From: JBHENC01 sp051000345
GTDB taxonomy: Bacteria > Acidobacteriota > Blastocatellia > Pyrinomonadales > Pyrinomonadaceae
Assembly (NCBI GenBank): GCA_051000345.1
Contig: JBPCOJ010000007.1
Location: forward strand, 1 to 22,305
Reading direction: 5' to 3'
Length of the DNA: 22,305 nucleotides
In this document: positions 1 through 7,564 of the stretch, one piece after another
How the letters are laid out: every line of letters begins with the position of its first letter
How positions within the stretch are numbered: the first letter of the stretch is position 1
The notes under the pieces: generated by a model
Databases searched by the model: none
What the model was told of the DNA's origin: nothing
What the model saw: the letters and a program-made list of their open reading frames with translations, nothing else
Made by a program: the position numbers and the translations under genes

Positions 1-1291
1 TTACAGCGGTTTGCACTTGCATTTGCACTAAAGTGAAATCGAAACCATGAAAATTATCAAGCAATTCGCCTGTCTCATACCTCTTGATGCGACTTTGCAG
101 TGCAGATGCAAGTGCAAATTGCTTTAATTCTTCAACAAAGCTTTCGGGATGTTTGTTGCGCACTTGTCCGTAGAGAGGCACAAAAATCTTCAAGAGTTGA
201 CTTGTCGGGACGTTGCAGACGAAACGCCGGATCACAAAGTTTTCGATTACCTTCAGGATGCTGACGAATTCTGCGGAGGAGAGGCTGCCTTGATCGTACT
301 CATCATAACAGTTTAGTAAAAACGGATAGGCCGTTGTCACTTCAATGCGATTCAAGCGTAAGAGTCTGCGCCGGATTTCCAGATTTGCTTCGCGTTCGGG
401 TTGCAAAAGCTTCTGATAGTAGCTAGCAAAGCGCGCAAGGTCTTTGAGATAAGCCATTGCTTCGCTCTTACTGACACGCTCTTTTAGTGAAAAATAGACG
501 TCGCTTTGTTTAATGACCGAGCTATCCTTCATCAGATAGTGACGAATGCACTCTGTCAGACTGTCGCCGAGAGCATCCTGCATCGGCTTCCAAAGTTGAT
601 TGTAGGTTTCGTCCTGCTCGTTGACATGAATTCGCATGAAGAAATAATTGCGAATCAAGTCTGCCTGCGTCAGAGGGCGTCCCTTCGCATTAAGGCTTTC
701 AAAGACTAAGTGTGGGTTGTCGTCCGTAGCAAGAACGATACTAACGACGGATAAATTATTCGACACCACCTTTTTAATCGTCTGACCGTCAATACCGCTC
801 TGACGCATTTTCCGCTCAAAGAACTCATAAGCGCTGTTGATTTGATTCTCACCGGGCGATTGTCCCGAACGAATTAGTTCTTGAAAAGACGCGCGATCAG
901 TTTGCGTCGGTTGTAGCTTATAATAGTCCAAGCCATCTTTGTAAGGATTGACTAACAGCGTGTTATTAATCTCTGCCGCTAACGCTTCCTGACTGTTTTG
1001 CTTCGCTTTGTCACGCAATACCGCGAGCAAAATAAAGATAGTTGTGAGCCGCTGCTGACCATCAATCAACAAGAATTTAGCGACTCCCTCAGGGACTGTA
1101 TTCGTCGGCATGGTAACAATTGAGCCGATAAAGTGGTCACGCGGATTCTCGGCTTCGCACAATTCAACGAGATCGTCCCAAAGAATGCTCCATTCCTTTT
1201 TATCCCAACTATATTCACGCTGGAAAAGAGGCACGACATATTGTTTAGTTCCTTCAATTATGGGTTGAAGTTTAGTTTCAGAAGCATTCAT
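1..1291 (-). CDS. DUF262 (GmrSD/BrxU-like) protein, C-terminus cut off by window edge
   Basis: Translating the minus strand from the ATG at 1291 gives an uninterrupted frame of 430 codons that is still open at base 1. Residues 77-81 read DGQQR followed by LTT, and residues 197-215 contain FESLNAKGRPLTQADLIRN; both are signature motifs of the DUF262 domain (ParB-like fold). In this family DUF262 is often followed by a DUF1524 HNH nuclease domain, as in the modification-dependent restriction enzymes GmrSD and BrxU. That half would lie beyond the left edge, so nuclease function cannot be confirmed here. The gene is AT-richer than acs next to it, consistent with acquired defence DNA (inference). 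It is divergent from acs, with a weak Shine-Dalgarno (GAGAT). Confidence 0.85.
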   Translation of the reverse strand, partial: MNASETKLQPIIEGTKQYVVPLFQREYSWDKKEWSILWDDLVELCEAENPRDHFIGSIVTMPTNTVPEGVAKFLLIDGQQRLTTIFILLAVLRDKAKQNSQEALAAEINNTLLVNPYKDGLDYYKLQPTQTDRASFQELIRSGQSPGENQINSAYEFFERKMRQSGIDGQTIKKVVSNNLSVVSIVLATDDNPHLVFESLNAKGRPLTQADLIRNYFFMRIHVNEQDETYNQLWKPMQDALGDSLTECIRHYLMKDSSVIKQSDVYFSLKERVSKSEAMAYLKDLARFASYYQKLLQPEREANLEIRRRLLRLNRIEVTTAYPFLLNCYDEYDQGSLSSAEFVSILKVIENFVIRRFVCNVPTSQLLKIFVPLYGQVRNKHPESFVEELKQFALASALQSRIKRYETGELLDNFHGFDFTLVQMQVQTAV

Positions 1292-1349
1292 GTAGCATCT
1301 CATTTCAAGACTGCACGCTAATTCTCAAGTGGGGCTGTGACATACAAAA

Positions 1350-1355
1350 ATTATA
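1350..1355 (-). promoter_or_regulatory. Candidate -10 box for the DUF262 gene
   Basis: On the minus strand this reads TATAAT, a perfect sigma-70 -10 hexamer, about 55 bases upstream of the DUF262 start. No good -35 box is found at 16-18 bases spacing (TTGACG occurs but too far upstream), so this is a candidate only. The 162-base divergent spacer 1292-1453 must also hold the acs promoter; on the plus strand I see only an isolated GATAAT at 1408-1413. Confidence 0.35.
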
Positions 1356-1453
1356 TCGCATATTGCAGAGAAGTTATTGTTGCGTCAAGCGATTCTGTGG
1401 TACACAGGATAATTGTTCGCAGACACGTTTTGTAGGAGAGCCGTAATAATTTT

Positions 1454-3412
1454 ATGTCTTCCGACACGCATAACATCGAATCGAGCCAGCAGGAAACGCG
1501 CTCCTTCGCGCCGCCGGACGAGTTTGCCAAGAACGCGCACGTTGCTTCGGTGGAAGAGTATGAGCGGCTTTGCGCGTGGGCGAAAGCTGCGCCGGAAGAT
1601 TTCTGGGCGAAGCAGGCTGAAGAATTGCACTGGGTCAAAAAATGGGACGCGGTGCTCGCGTGGGACGCGCCGCACGCAAAGTGGTTCACGGGCGGCAAAA
1701 TCAACATCGCGTACAATTGTCTTGATCGTCATCTGCAAACACACAGGCGCAACAAGGCGGCGATTATCTGGGAGGGCGAGCCGGAAGAGGAAACGCGCAC
1801 GCTGACTTACGATCAATTGCACAGGGAAGTGTGCCTCTTTGCGAACGTGCTGAAAGCGAAGGGCATTGAAGCGGGTGACCGCGTCGCGCTGTACATGCCG
1901 ATGATTCCCGAACTCGTCGTGGCGATGCTCGCGTGCGCGCGTATCGGCGCGACGCATTCGATTATCTTCGGCGGCTTTTCGGCGGATGCAATTAAGGATC
2001 GCGTCAATGATGCGGGCTGCAAGCTCATCGTCACAGCCGACGGCGGTTACAGGCGCGGGCATGAACTCAAATTAAAGCCTATCGTCGATGAAGCGCTCGA
2101 ACAAACTCCGACAATCGAGCACTGCATCGTCGTCCGGCGCACCGGAACCGAAGTACAGATAAAAACGGGACGCGACGAGTGGTGGCATGAATTGATGAAA
2201 ACCGTCGGCGCGGATTGCCCTGCGGCGGAACTCGATAGCGAGCATCCGCTGTTTATTCTGTACACGTCCGGCACGACAGGCAAGCCGAAGGGCATTCTGC
2301 ACACCACCGCCGGTTATTTGCTGCAAACTTATTTGACGACGAAGTGGGTCTTCGATTTGAAGGACGAAGATGTTTACTGGTGTACGGCGGACATCGGTTG
2401 GGTGACGGGACACAGCTATGTCGTCTATGGCCCGTTGGCGAACGGCGCAACAATTTTTATGTACGAAGGCGCGCCGAATCATCCGCAGCCGGATCGTTTC
2501 TGGCAAATTATAGAGCGCCATCGCGTCAATGTTTTCTACACTGCGCCGACGGCGATCAGAGCGTTTATCAAATGGGGCAGCGAGTGGCCTGAGAAACATG
2601 ATTTGTCGAGCTTGCGCCTGCTCGGAAGCGTTGGCGAGCCTATCAACCCGGAAGCGTGGATGTGGTATCGGGAAGTAATCGGCAAGGGGAAATGTCCGAT
2701 TGTCGATACGTGGTGGCAAACGGAGACGGGCGCAATTATGATCGCGCCTTTGCCGGGCGCAACCGTGACAAAGCCCGGTTCGGCGACGAAGCCGTTGCCG
2801 GGAATCGAAGTCGATGTCGTCTCGAAAAGCGGCGCACCCGTGAAGGCTGGCGAGGGCGGCTATCTCGTCATCAAGCGGCCTTGGCCTGCGATGCTACGAA
2901 CAATCTGGAACGACGACGAGCGGTATCGCAAAACTTACTGGTCGGAGATCGAAGGAGTTTACTTTGCGGGCGACGGCGTGCGGCGCGATGCGGACGGATA
3001 CTTCTGGATCATGGGACGCGTCGATGACGTGATAAACGTCAGCGGCCACAGATTAGGCACGGCGGAAATCGAGAGCGCGCTTGTCTCGCATGAAACTGTC
3101 GCGGAGGCGGCAGTCGTTCCGAAGCCGGATGAAGTCAAAGGTTCTGCTATCGTCGCCTTCGTGACGCTCGAAGGCGGGCGCGAGAGTTCGGATGAATTAA
3201 AGGAAACGCTGCGCCAGCATGTTGCCAAAGAAATCGGCGCGCTCGCGCGTCCAGACGAAATACGCTTTACGGATCAATTGCCGAAAACGCGTTCCGGCAA
3301 GATCATGCGCCGCCTCTTGCGCGAAATCGCCACAGGCAACAACGTGGCGGGCGACACGACGACGCTCGAAGATTTTTCCGTGCTGGAAAAACTGCGCGCT
3401 GACGAAGAATAG
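1454..3412 (+). CDS. acs: Acetyl-CoA synthetase (AMP-forming)
   Basis: This 652-residue protein is full length for Acs, which activates acetate with ATP to acetyl-AMP and then acetyl-CoA in the cytoplasm. The N-terminal acetyl-CoA synthetase segment is followed by the ANL core: the P-loop YTSGTTGKPKG, the TWWQTETG adenylate motif, YFAGDGVRRDADGY, and the hinge region GRVDDVINVSGHRLGTAEIE. Near the C-terminus is KTRSGKIMRR, whose lysine (about residue 616) is the catalytic lysine known to be switched off by reversible acetylation in other bacteria. The start ATG has GGAG about 16 bases upstream, which is a long spacing. The gene stands alone: the next gene begins 231 bases downstream. Confidence 0.97.
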   Translation: MSSDTHNIESSQQETRSFAPPDEFAKNAHVASVEEYERLCAWAKAAPEDFWAKQAEELHWVKKWDAVLAWDAPHAKWFTGGKINIAYNCLDRHLQTHRRNKAAIIWEGEPEEETRTLTYDQLHREVCLFANVLKAKGIEAGDRVALYMPMIPELVVAMLACARIGATHSIIFGGFSADAIKDRVNDAGCKLIVTADGGYRRGHELKLKPIVDEALEQTPTIEHCIVVRRTGTEVQIKTGRDEWWHELMKTVGADCPAAELDSEHPLFILYTSGTTGKPKGILHTTAGYLLQTYLTTKWVFDLKDEDVYWCTADIGWVTGHSYVVYGPLANGATIFMYEGAPNHPQPDRFWQIIERHRVNVFYTAPTAIRAFIKWGSEWPEKHDLSSLRLLGSVGEPINPEAWMWYREVIGKGKCPIVDTWWQTETGAIMIAPLPGATVTKPGSATKPLPGIEVDVVSKSGAPVKAGEGGYLVIKRPWPAMLRTIWNDDERYRKTYWSEIEGVYFAGDGVRRDADGYFWIMGRVDDVINVSGHRLGTAEIESALVSHETVAEAAVVPKPDEVKGSAIVAFVTLEGGRESSDELKETLRQHVAKEIGALARPDEIRFTDQLPKTRSGKIMRRLLREIATGNNVAGDTTTLEDFSVLEKLRADEE

Positions 3413-3430
3413 AAACGCTGAACAAGACTT

Positions 3431-3455
3431 GCCGCAGAGACACGGAGACACAGAG
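3431..3455. repeat. Degenerate GCAGAGACACxGAG-type intergenic repeat
   Basis: The spacer after acs contains GCCGCAGAGACACGG running into AGACACAGAG, an overlapping series of short purine-rich CAGAGACA-type units. From memory, similar short repeats occur in many copies in spacers of Acidobacteriota and related phyla; that recall was not checked. No coding capacity or terminator structure is associated. A weaker relative on the other strand may lie near 15370-15392 (GCGTCTTTGCGGCTTCGTG). Confidence 0.5.
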
Positions 3456-3461
3456 ATTAGG

Positions 3462-3543
3462 AAACAGTTTTAAGTTTTCAGTGGATGGCACACCACGATT
3501 GTCTTAATAACTGAAAACCGATAACCGAAAACTGAAAACTGTT
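3462..3543. repeat. Inverted array of ACTGAAAAC units
   Basis: The left arm (3462-3482) reads AAACAGTTTTAAGTTTTCAGT and the right arm (about 3510-3543) carries several copies of ACTGAAAAC or ACCGAAAAC ending in GAAAACTGTT. The arms are near reverse complements, separated by about 27 bases, so the transcript could fold into a hairpin. The same unit in the same inverted layout recurs at 14324-14412. It lies between acs and the first PilZ gene; no U-tract follows, so it is not a typical terminator. Confidence 0.6.
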
Positions 3544-3643
3544 CTTTCTGCGAATCTACGGCGGTTAAGCATTTCTACAAATCACAAGTTGTATTTCCTG
3601 TCGGTTGAACGAAGTTTCGGCTTCGAGAAGGAGAGAAAACCCG

Positions 3644-4054
3644 ATGCCCCAAAATTCTTCGGCGGAGCAGCGCACGGGAGCGCGTTACGTCACGGCTTTG
3701 CTGGTGCAGGCCGAATGGGACGACGATGAAACGGGACATGTCGTCGTCGAAGGCACGACGGAAAACGTCGGCCCCCAAGGTGCGCTCGTGCATTTGCAGC
3801 CGCGCTTGCCGGATGTCGGCAGCCGCGTGCAACTCGCGGTGCTCGGCGAGCATGGGCAAAAGCTACAGGTCGTGACGGAAGTTCTGCGCCTCGAACGCAA
3901 TGCCGCGCACCCGCTCGCGGCGCTTCAACTCCTAGATGCCAACGAAGAATGGCGCGGCATGGTTTGGGAACCCGCCGCCCCGCGCTATGCTTCGAGCGCA
4001 AATAAAGATTCTGACGATGAAGACGACGATGAGGATGACGAAGCCGTCATGTAA
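3644..4054 (+). CDS. PilZ-domain-like protein with acidic C-terminal tail
   Basis: A 136-residue cytoplasmic protein. The RxxxR motif of PilZ appears as RTGAR near the N-terminus, and the second PilZ motif appears as ENVGPQGALV, close to the usual (D/N)xSxxG; together these residues bind c-di-GMP in characterised PilZ domains. The C-terminus is a run of Asp/Glu (roughly the last 15 residues). The ATG at 3644 is chosen over an upstream GTG-type start because AAGGAGAG lies 8 bases before it. It heads a group with a lipoprotein, a second PilZ protein and an AI-2E-type permease. The serine of the second motif is replaced by glycine, so binding is likely but not assured. Confidence 0.75.
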   Translation: MPQNSSAEQRTGARYVTALLVQAEWDDDETGHVVVEGTTENVGPQGALVHLQPRLPDVGSRVQLAVLGEHGQKLQVVTEVLRLERNAAHPLAALQLLDANEEWRGMVWEPAAPRYASSANKDSDDEDDDEDDEAVM

Positions 4055-4202
4055 CTAATTGACAATCGCAAGCATCGTCTGGCTTTCGTGTAATAATCGT
4101 GGCGGCGCATTTGTCATCATCTGTTTGAACTGAGTGCCATTCGATTGGCAAGACATGGATTGACCGAACGCGAGTTGGCGAAGAAAAGAAGGGCAACGAG
4201 CA

Positions 4203-4799
4203 GTGAACAGATACAACAAAGCAATAATCATTATTATCAGTTTGTGCCTAATCATGTTTGCCGGGTGCAAATCCGACCAACCGCCGACACCCCCGGCGCC
4301 GCTTCAGCCGGACACCGCCAGCAGTAGCACAACGGACGCGGCTGTTGCAACCAACAATACGACCGTCGCGCCACCGCCGCTTCCACCTTCCGCAAAAACA
4401 ACATCGAAGCTGCCTTTAGGAGCGGCACCGCCACAGCCTGCCGGAGCGCCACCGCCGCAGAACGTGGCGCCCGGCACTGAGGCCAAATCTTCGGGGACGC
4501 CTGCTTCCCAAGACCTGGTCGAGGTCAAAGCCGTCGAGGCTCAATTCGTTTTGAAAACGGGAAGCTGGCAGGTTTTAGGAGAACTGAAGAACTCTAGCGG
4601 CAAGCGGCTGCAAAAAATTGAATTGACCACCTTCCTGCTCGATGACAAGGGCAAATTACTTCTCGAGCAAAAAGTTGATCTGCCGCCTTTTCTAATTCCA
4701 AGTGTCCCCGGCGAAAGCAAGCGGTTCAGCATTAATGTCAATCCACCGTCCGGCTGGCAAGGCAAAACCGCCGTTAAAGTAACCCATCTCGAGTTTTAG
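4203..4799 (+). CDS. Lipoprotein with C-terminal FxLYD-like beta domain
   Basis: A 198-residue protein starting with GTG. Residues 1-22 form a lipoprotein signal: a basic start, an Ile/Leu-rich core and MFAGC, with Cys22 as the predicted lipidated residue. Residues about 25-100 are a Pro/Ala/Thr-rich linker, presumably disordered. The last ~95 residues (GSWQVLGELKNSSGKRL, then TTFLLDDKGKLL and a PPFLIPSVPGESKRFS stretch) have the pattern of the FxLYD/DUF3426 beta-sandwich family, which is found on secreted and envelope proteins. It probably sits in the periplasm, anchored to a membrane. It is flanked on both sides by PilZ proteins; the gap to the next gene is 68 bases. Confidence 0.8.
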   Translation: MNRYNKAIIIIISLCLIMFAGCKSDQPPTPPAPLQPDTASSSTTDAAVATNNTTVAPPPLPPSAKTTSKLPLGAAPPQPAGAPPPQNVAPGTEAKSSGTPASQDLVEVKAVEAQFVLKTGSWQVLGELKNSSGKRLQKIELTTFLLDDKGKLLLEQKVDLPPFLIPSVPGESKRFSINVNPPSGWQGKTAVKVTHLEF

Positions 4800-4867
4800 G
4801 CTCTGGAAAGACCATCCCGGGTGAAGCTTTGCAGAGCGTGTTATCAAAGAAAGGTAAAGGTAAAATT

Positions 4868-5233
4868 ATGAATGATATACAATCCAATATGAACACATCG
4901 ACGGATGAAAGACGCGCTTACCCGCGTTACGAATTGAGCGCGACGCGCCTTAGCCTGACCGTCGAAGACACGAGCCTAGGCGAAACAATCGGGATCGGCG
5001 AAGCCGTCGATATTAGTCTCGGCGGCTTGCGCATGACGCGTCTGCCGCCGCACTCGAACGTGCAGCTCGGCGACCAACTCGGGCTGTTGCTGATCGGCGA
5101 AGAAAACGCTCTGCCGCTGCGTGGTGAAGTAGTTCATCACGGCGCGGGAGACAGTTTCGGCATTAAGTTTCAAACGCTGACGGTGGCCGAACAGCAACGC
5201 GTTGATCGTTTGTTACAGCGCCTGCAACATTAA
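4868..5233 (+). CDS. PilZ domain c-di-GMP-binding protein
   Basis: A 121-residue single-domain protein. It has the canonical PilZ signature: RRAYPRYELSA (RxxxR) near residue 16 and VDISLGGLRM (DxSxxG) about 40 residues later, followed by the beta-barrel strands ending in FGIKFQTL. Known PilZ proteins bind c-di-GMP and control motility, polysaccharide export or secretion. The ATG at 4868 is preferred to an upstream start at 4829 because AAAGG ends 7 bases before it and homology starts after it. Its stop is 28 bases before the GTG of the AI-2E-type permease, which suggests co-transcription. Confidence 0.93.
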   Translation: MNDIQSNMNTSTDERRAYPRYELSATRLSLTVEDTSLGETIGIGEAVDISLGGLRMTRLPPHSNVQLGDQLGLLLIGEENALPLRGEVVHHGAGDSFGIKFQTLTVAEQQRVDRLLQRLQH

Positions 5234-5261
5234 AGCGCGCGGCGAAGGCAGAAAGAAAAAC

Positions 5262-6653
5262 GTGGCAGCTCAAAATGAGAGGGCGAATTCAGCGGCGGCG
5301 GTGACGACCGTAGCAGCAGCAGCGGCAACGGAAACTGCGGCGACGGCGACGGAAACGGCAGCGGCAGCAACGGAAACTTCCGCAGTGCAAACGCGCGCCG
5401 TGCTGCGCGTAATCCTGATTGCGCTAGCGGTGGCCGCCGCGTTGTGGATGCTGTACGCGCTCGAAGGCGTAATTCTGCTTGTCGTGCTGGCGATCTTTTT
5501 CGCGTACTTGATTTCTCCCGTCGTAGAGTTTTTGCGACGCCCGTTTCATTTGCGCGGACAGGAACGCGTGATGCCGCGCGCTCTCGCCGTCGGGATTGTT
5601 TACCTAGTGCTGTTCGGCGCTATCGGCACGACGCTTTACGTTTTGCTGCCGCGACTCGGCGAACAGATAACGGACTTCGTCAAGCAAGCTCCGACGTATC
5701 TGGCGACGGCGCGTGGTCGCGCGCAAACGCTGCAAAGTCTTTATCAGCGTTATCAATTGCCACCCGCAGCGCGCGAAACCGTGACCAAAGCCGTGACGAG
5801 CGCCGTCGATTCCGCAGGCACATACTTAAGCGACGCGCTGAAGTCCGCCGTCGGTCTGGTGACGTACATTCCTTGGTTGGTGCTGATTCCGATTCTCGCG
5901 TTCTTTTTCCTGAAGGACGCGGACAACTTTCGCCGCGCGGCCTTGCGTATGCTACCCGTCGGACGCTGGCGCTGGCGCGGTGATGAACTGTTTCAGGATA
6001 TTAATAGCACGCTCGCCGCCTACATACGCGCGCAACTAACGGCGTGCCTGCTGATAGGAATTATCTGCACCGCAGGCTTTTGGCTGATCGGAGTAAACTA
6101 CTGGCTGGCGCTCGGCATCATCGCAGGTCTGTTCGAGTTTATCCCGCTCGCGGGGCCGCTCTTGCTCGCCGTCATCGCCATCGCCATCGCCAGCTTTCAC
6201 TCATCGAGCGCCGCCGTCACAACTGCCGTTTTCCTCATCGTGCTGCGCGGCGTAGAGGATTACGTCATCTATCCGCGCCTCATCGGACAGGGCATACACC
6301 TGCATCCGCTGGCGGTGATTCTGGCGATTCTTTGCGGCGCGGAACTGGCGGGCATCACAGGCATTTTTCTGGCGATTCCTGTCGTCGCAATTATCTCCGT
6401 CAGCTACCGCCACATACTCGAACACAAAGGCAGCGAAGGCCTCGTCGCGGAGCTTTTGAAACCCGCAGAAACTGTCGCCACCGAAACACCCGCCACAGTG
6501 GATGCGACGATACCCGCCAGCACACCGGCGACGGCAGCAGCACCACCACCACCACCCGACTCAAACACTTTGTCGCCCGCCACTACGCCCGAACAAATGG
6601 CGCGCGCGCGCCCAGACCTTTTGACAGGCAACCTCAAACTGCCGGGATCATAA
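5262..6653 (+). CDS. AI-2E family transporter (PF01594-type permease)
   Basis: A polytopic inner-membrane protein of about 463 residues. The central part has the AI-2E family layout: paired N-terminal hydrophobic helices, a soluble stretch with amphipathic helices (PRLGEQITDFVKQAP), the motif PWLVLIPILAFFFLKD, and a C-terminal set of helices with GLFEFIPLAGP and a RGVEDYVIYPRLIG loop. Members include exporters of autoinducer-2, Na+/H+ antiporters and many of unknown substrate, so no substrate is assigned. The N-terminus has three Thr-Glu-Thr-Ala type heptad repeats (5326-5391), and the C-terminus is a Pro/Ala/Thr-rich tail; both are probably disordered. The GTG at 5262 is chosen because the longer frame from 5202 would overlap the PilZ gene. 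Confidence 0.88.
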   Translation: MAAQNERANSAAAVTTVAAAAATETAATATETAAAATETSAVQTRAVLRVILIALAVAAALWMLYALEGVILLVVLAIFFAYLISPVVEFLRRPFHLRGQERVMPRALAVGIVYLVLFGAIGTTLYVLLPRLGEQITDFVKQAPTYLATARGRAQTLQSLYQRYQLPPAARETVTKAVTSAVDSAGTYLSDALKSAVGLVTYIPWLVLIPILAFFFLKDADNFRRAALRMLPVGRWRWRGDELFQDINSTLAAYIRAQLTACLLIGIICTAGFWLIGVNYWLALGIIAGLFEFIPLAGPLLLAVIAIAIASFHSSSAAVTTAVFLIVLRGVEDYVIYPRLIGQGIHLHPLAVILAILCGAELAGITGIFLAIPVVAIISVSYRHILEHKGSEGLVAELLKPAETVATETPATVDATIPASTPATAAAPPPPPDSNTLSPATTPEQMARARPDLLTGNLKLPGS

Positions 6654-6709
6654 TGCTGGAATTGAGATGCGCCCCGCAAACAGTGTCCGACATGAACGCG
6701 AGTAAGAAA

Positions 6710-6727
6710 GATAAAAAGCATTTTATC
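6710..6727. terminator. Small AT-rich hairpin between convergent genes
   Basis: GATAAAA, loop AGCA, TTTTATC form a perfect 7-bp stem between the convergent ends of the AI-2E-type permease gene (6653) and the metallopeptidase gene (6756). It has no GC core, so as an intrinsic terminator it would be weak. No better terminator is visible in this spacer. Confidence 0.25.
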
Positions 6728-6755
6728 GTGACGTTATCTTGAATGACTTGTCAGA

Positions 6756-7520
6756 TCACGCTTTTAGCAGACGGGCAACTTTGATAAGCAAGTGGTTGCT
6801 GTTTGCCATAATCTTATTGGAATACTTTTCAGCTTCTTTTTCCTGCTTCGGGTCTTGCCCGAACGTATGCCTGTGAACATGATGACCAATTTCATGGTAC
6901 AAGGTGCTCTCGATTATAAAATTATTCACCCATACCATTGGACTCCATTTGGAACAAGGATTATCCCAAACAACATTGATTCGATATAGAATCGGCATGT
7001 AATTACCCGAAATTTTCAAATCTTCACTTCTAAGAATGTAAATACGTTCGACTTCCTTCAAATCTTCCGTAGGGACATTCTTCAACCACCGCTCAAGTCT
7101 CGCCCTTACATTTTGTTTCGTTACGAGCTTCTTATGCTCATGTATTTTGATTCCGCAAACGTTGTATTGAGTGTAATCAGCAAGTGTGAATGCGCATATC
7201 GAATCCAGAATACGGGCGACTACTAAATCACAGCCATTATTTTTAAGCTGATTGGTGATTCTTTTTGCTTCAGGTTCGTCTATGTCATGGATAAGGTTAA
7301 TCAAGCCACTAACGTAACGAATCTCATTCGGATATTTGAGTTTCGACCAATTGGACTTCAATACTGCCTCACGAATCTGCGGGATAGCTGGCACTCCAAT
7401 TTGGAACAAAGCCTTGTACCCCTCATACATTTCTGCAACGCTGCCTTGAGTCAATCCTCTAATGAGAGTCCTCAAGCTATGATTGATACTCTGATTCAGT
7501 TCATTAGCTTGTTCGTTCAT
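6756..7520 (-). CDS. Predicted HExxH zinc metallopeptidase with HEAT-like N-terminus
   Basis: A 254-residue cytoplasmic protein from ATG 7520 (a TTG two codons upstream at 7526 is also possible; no clear Shine-Dalgarno for either). Residues about 25-110 are helical with a HEAT-repeat flavour (ALFQIGVPAIPQIREAVL). Near residue 209 is STLYHEIGHHVHRH, the HExxH zinc site, followed about 18 residues later by KEAEKY, which offers a third zinc ligand as in ImmA/IrrE-type (M78) or related gluzincins. There is no signal peptide. The gene is clearly AT-richer and uses different codons from its neighbours, so it is probably a recent acquisition. It has no helix-turn-helix partner gene nearby, unlike classic ImmA/ImmR pairs. 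Confidence 0.75.
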   Translation of the reverse strand: MNEQANELNQSINHSLRTLIRGLTQGSVAEMYEGYKALFQIGVPAIPQIREAVLKSNWSKLKYPNEIRYVSGLINLIHDIDEPEAKRITNQLKNNGCDLVVARILDSICAFTLADYTQYNVCGIKIHEHKKLVTKQNVRARLERWLKNVPTEDLKEVERIYILRSEDLKISGNYMPILYRINVVWDNPCSKWSPMVWVNNFIIESTLYHEIGHHVHRHTFGQDPKQEKEAEKYSNKIMANSNHLLIKVARLLKA

Positions 7521-7564
7521 TTTCAAAAGAAAGCAATCTAACTGTAAATTTATTTCATTGCTTT

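Noticed and set aside
11..117. 12-bp perfect inverted repeat TTGCACTTGCAT / ATGCAAGTGCAA
   Set aside because: Both arms are inside the DUF262 coding frame and arise from repeated TGCA-rich codons; no regulatory role is suggested.
1385..2062. Long minus-strand open frame opposite the 5' part of acs
   Set aside because: It is antisense to a clear acs gene and its Arg-rich sequence is what a GC-rich gene gives in the opposite frame.
2072..2719. 215-codon minus-strand frame inside acs
   Set aside because: Shadow of acs: no ribosome site and no recognisable domain.
4060..4100. TTGACA and TAATAAT upstream of the lipoprotein gene
   Set aside because: The boxes are about 26 bases apart, too far for a sigma-70 promoter; the -10 alone is weak evidence.
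6044..6742. 232-codon plus-strand frame overlapping the permease gene
   Set aside because: Arg/His-rich out-of-frame reading of the permease gene; the permease frame has the real helices and motifs.
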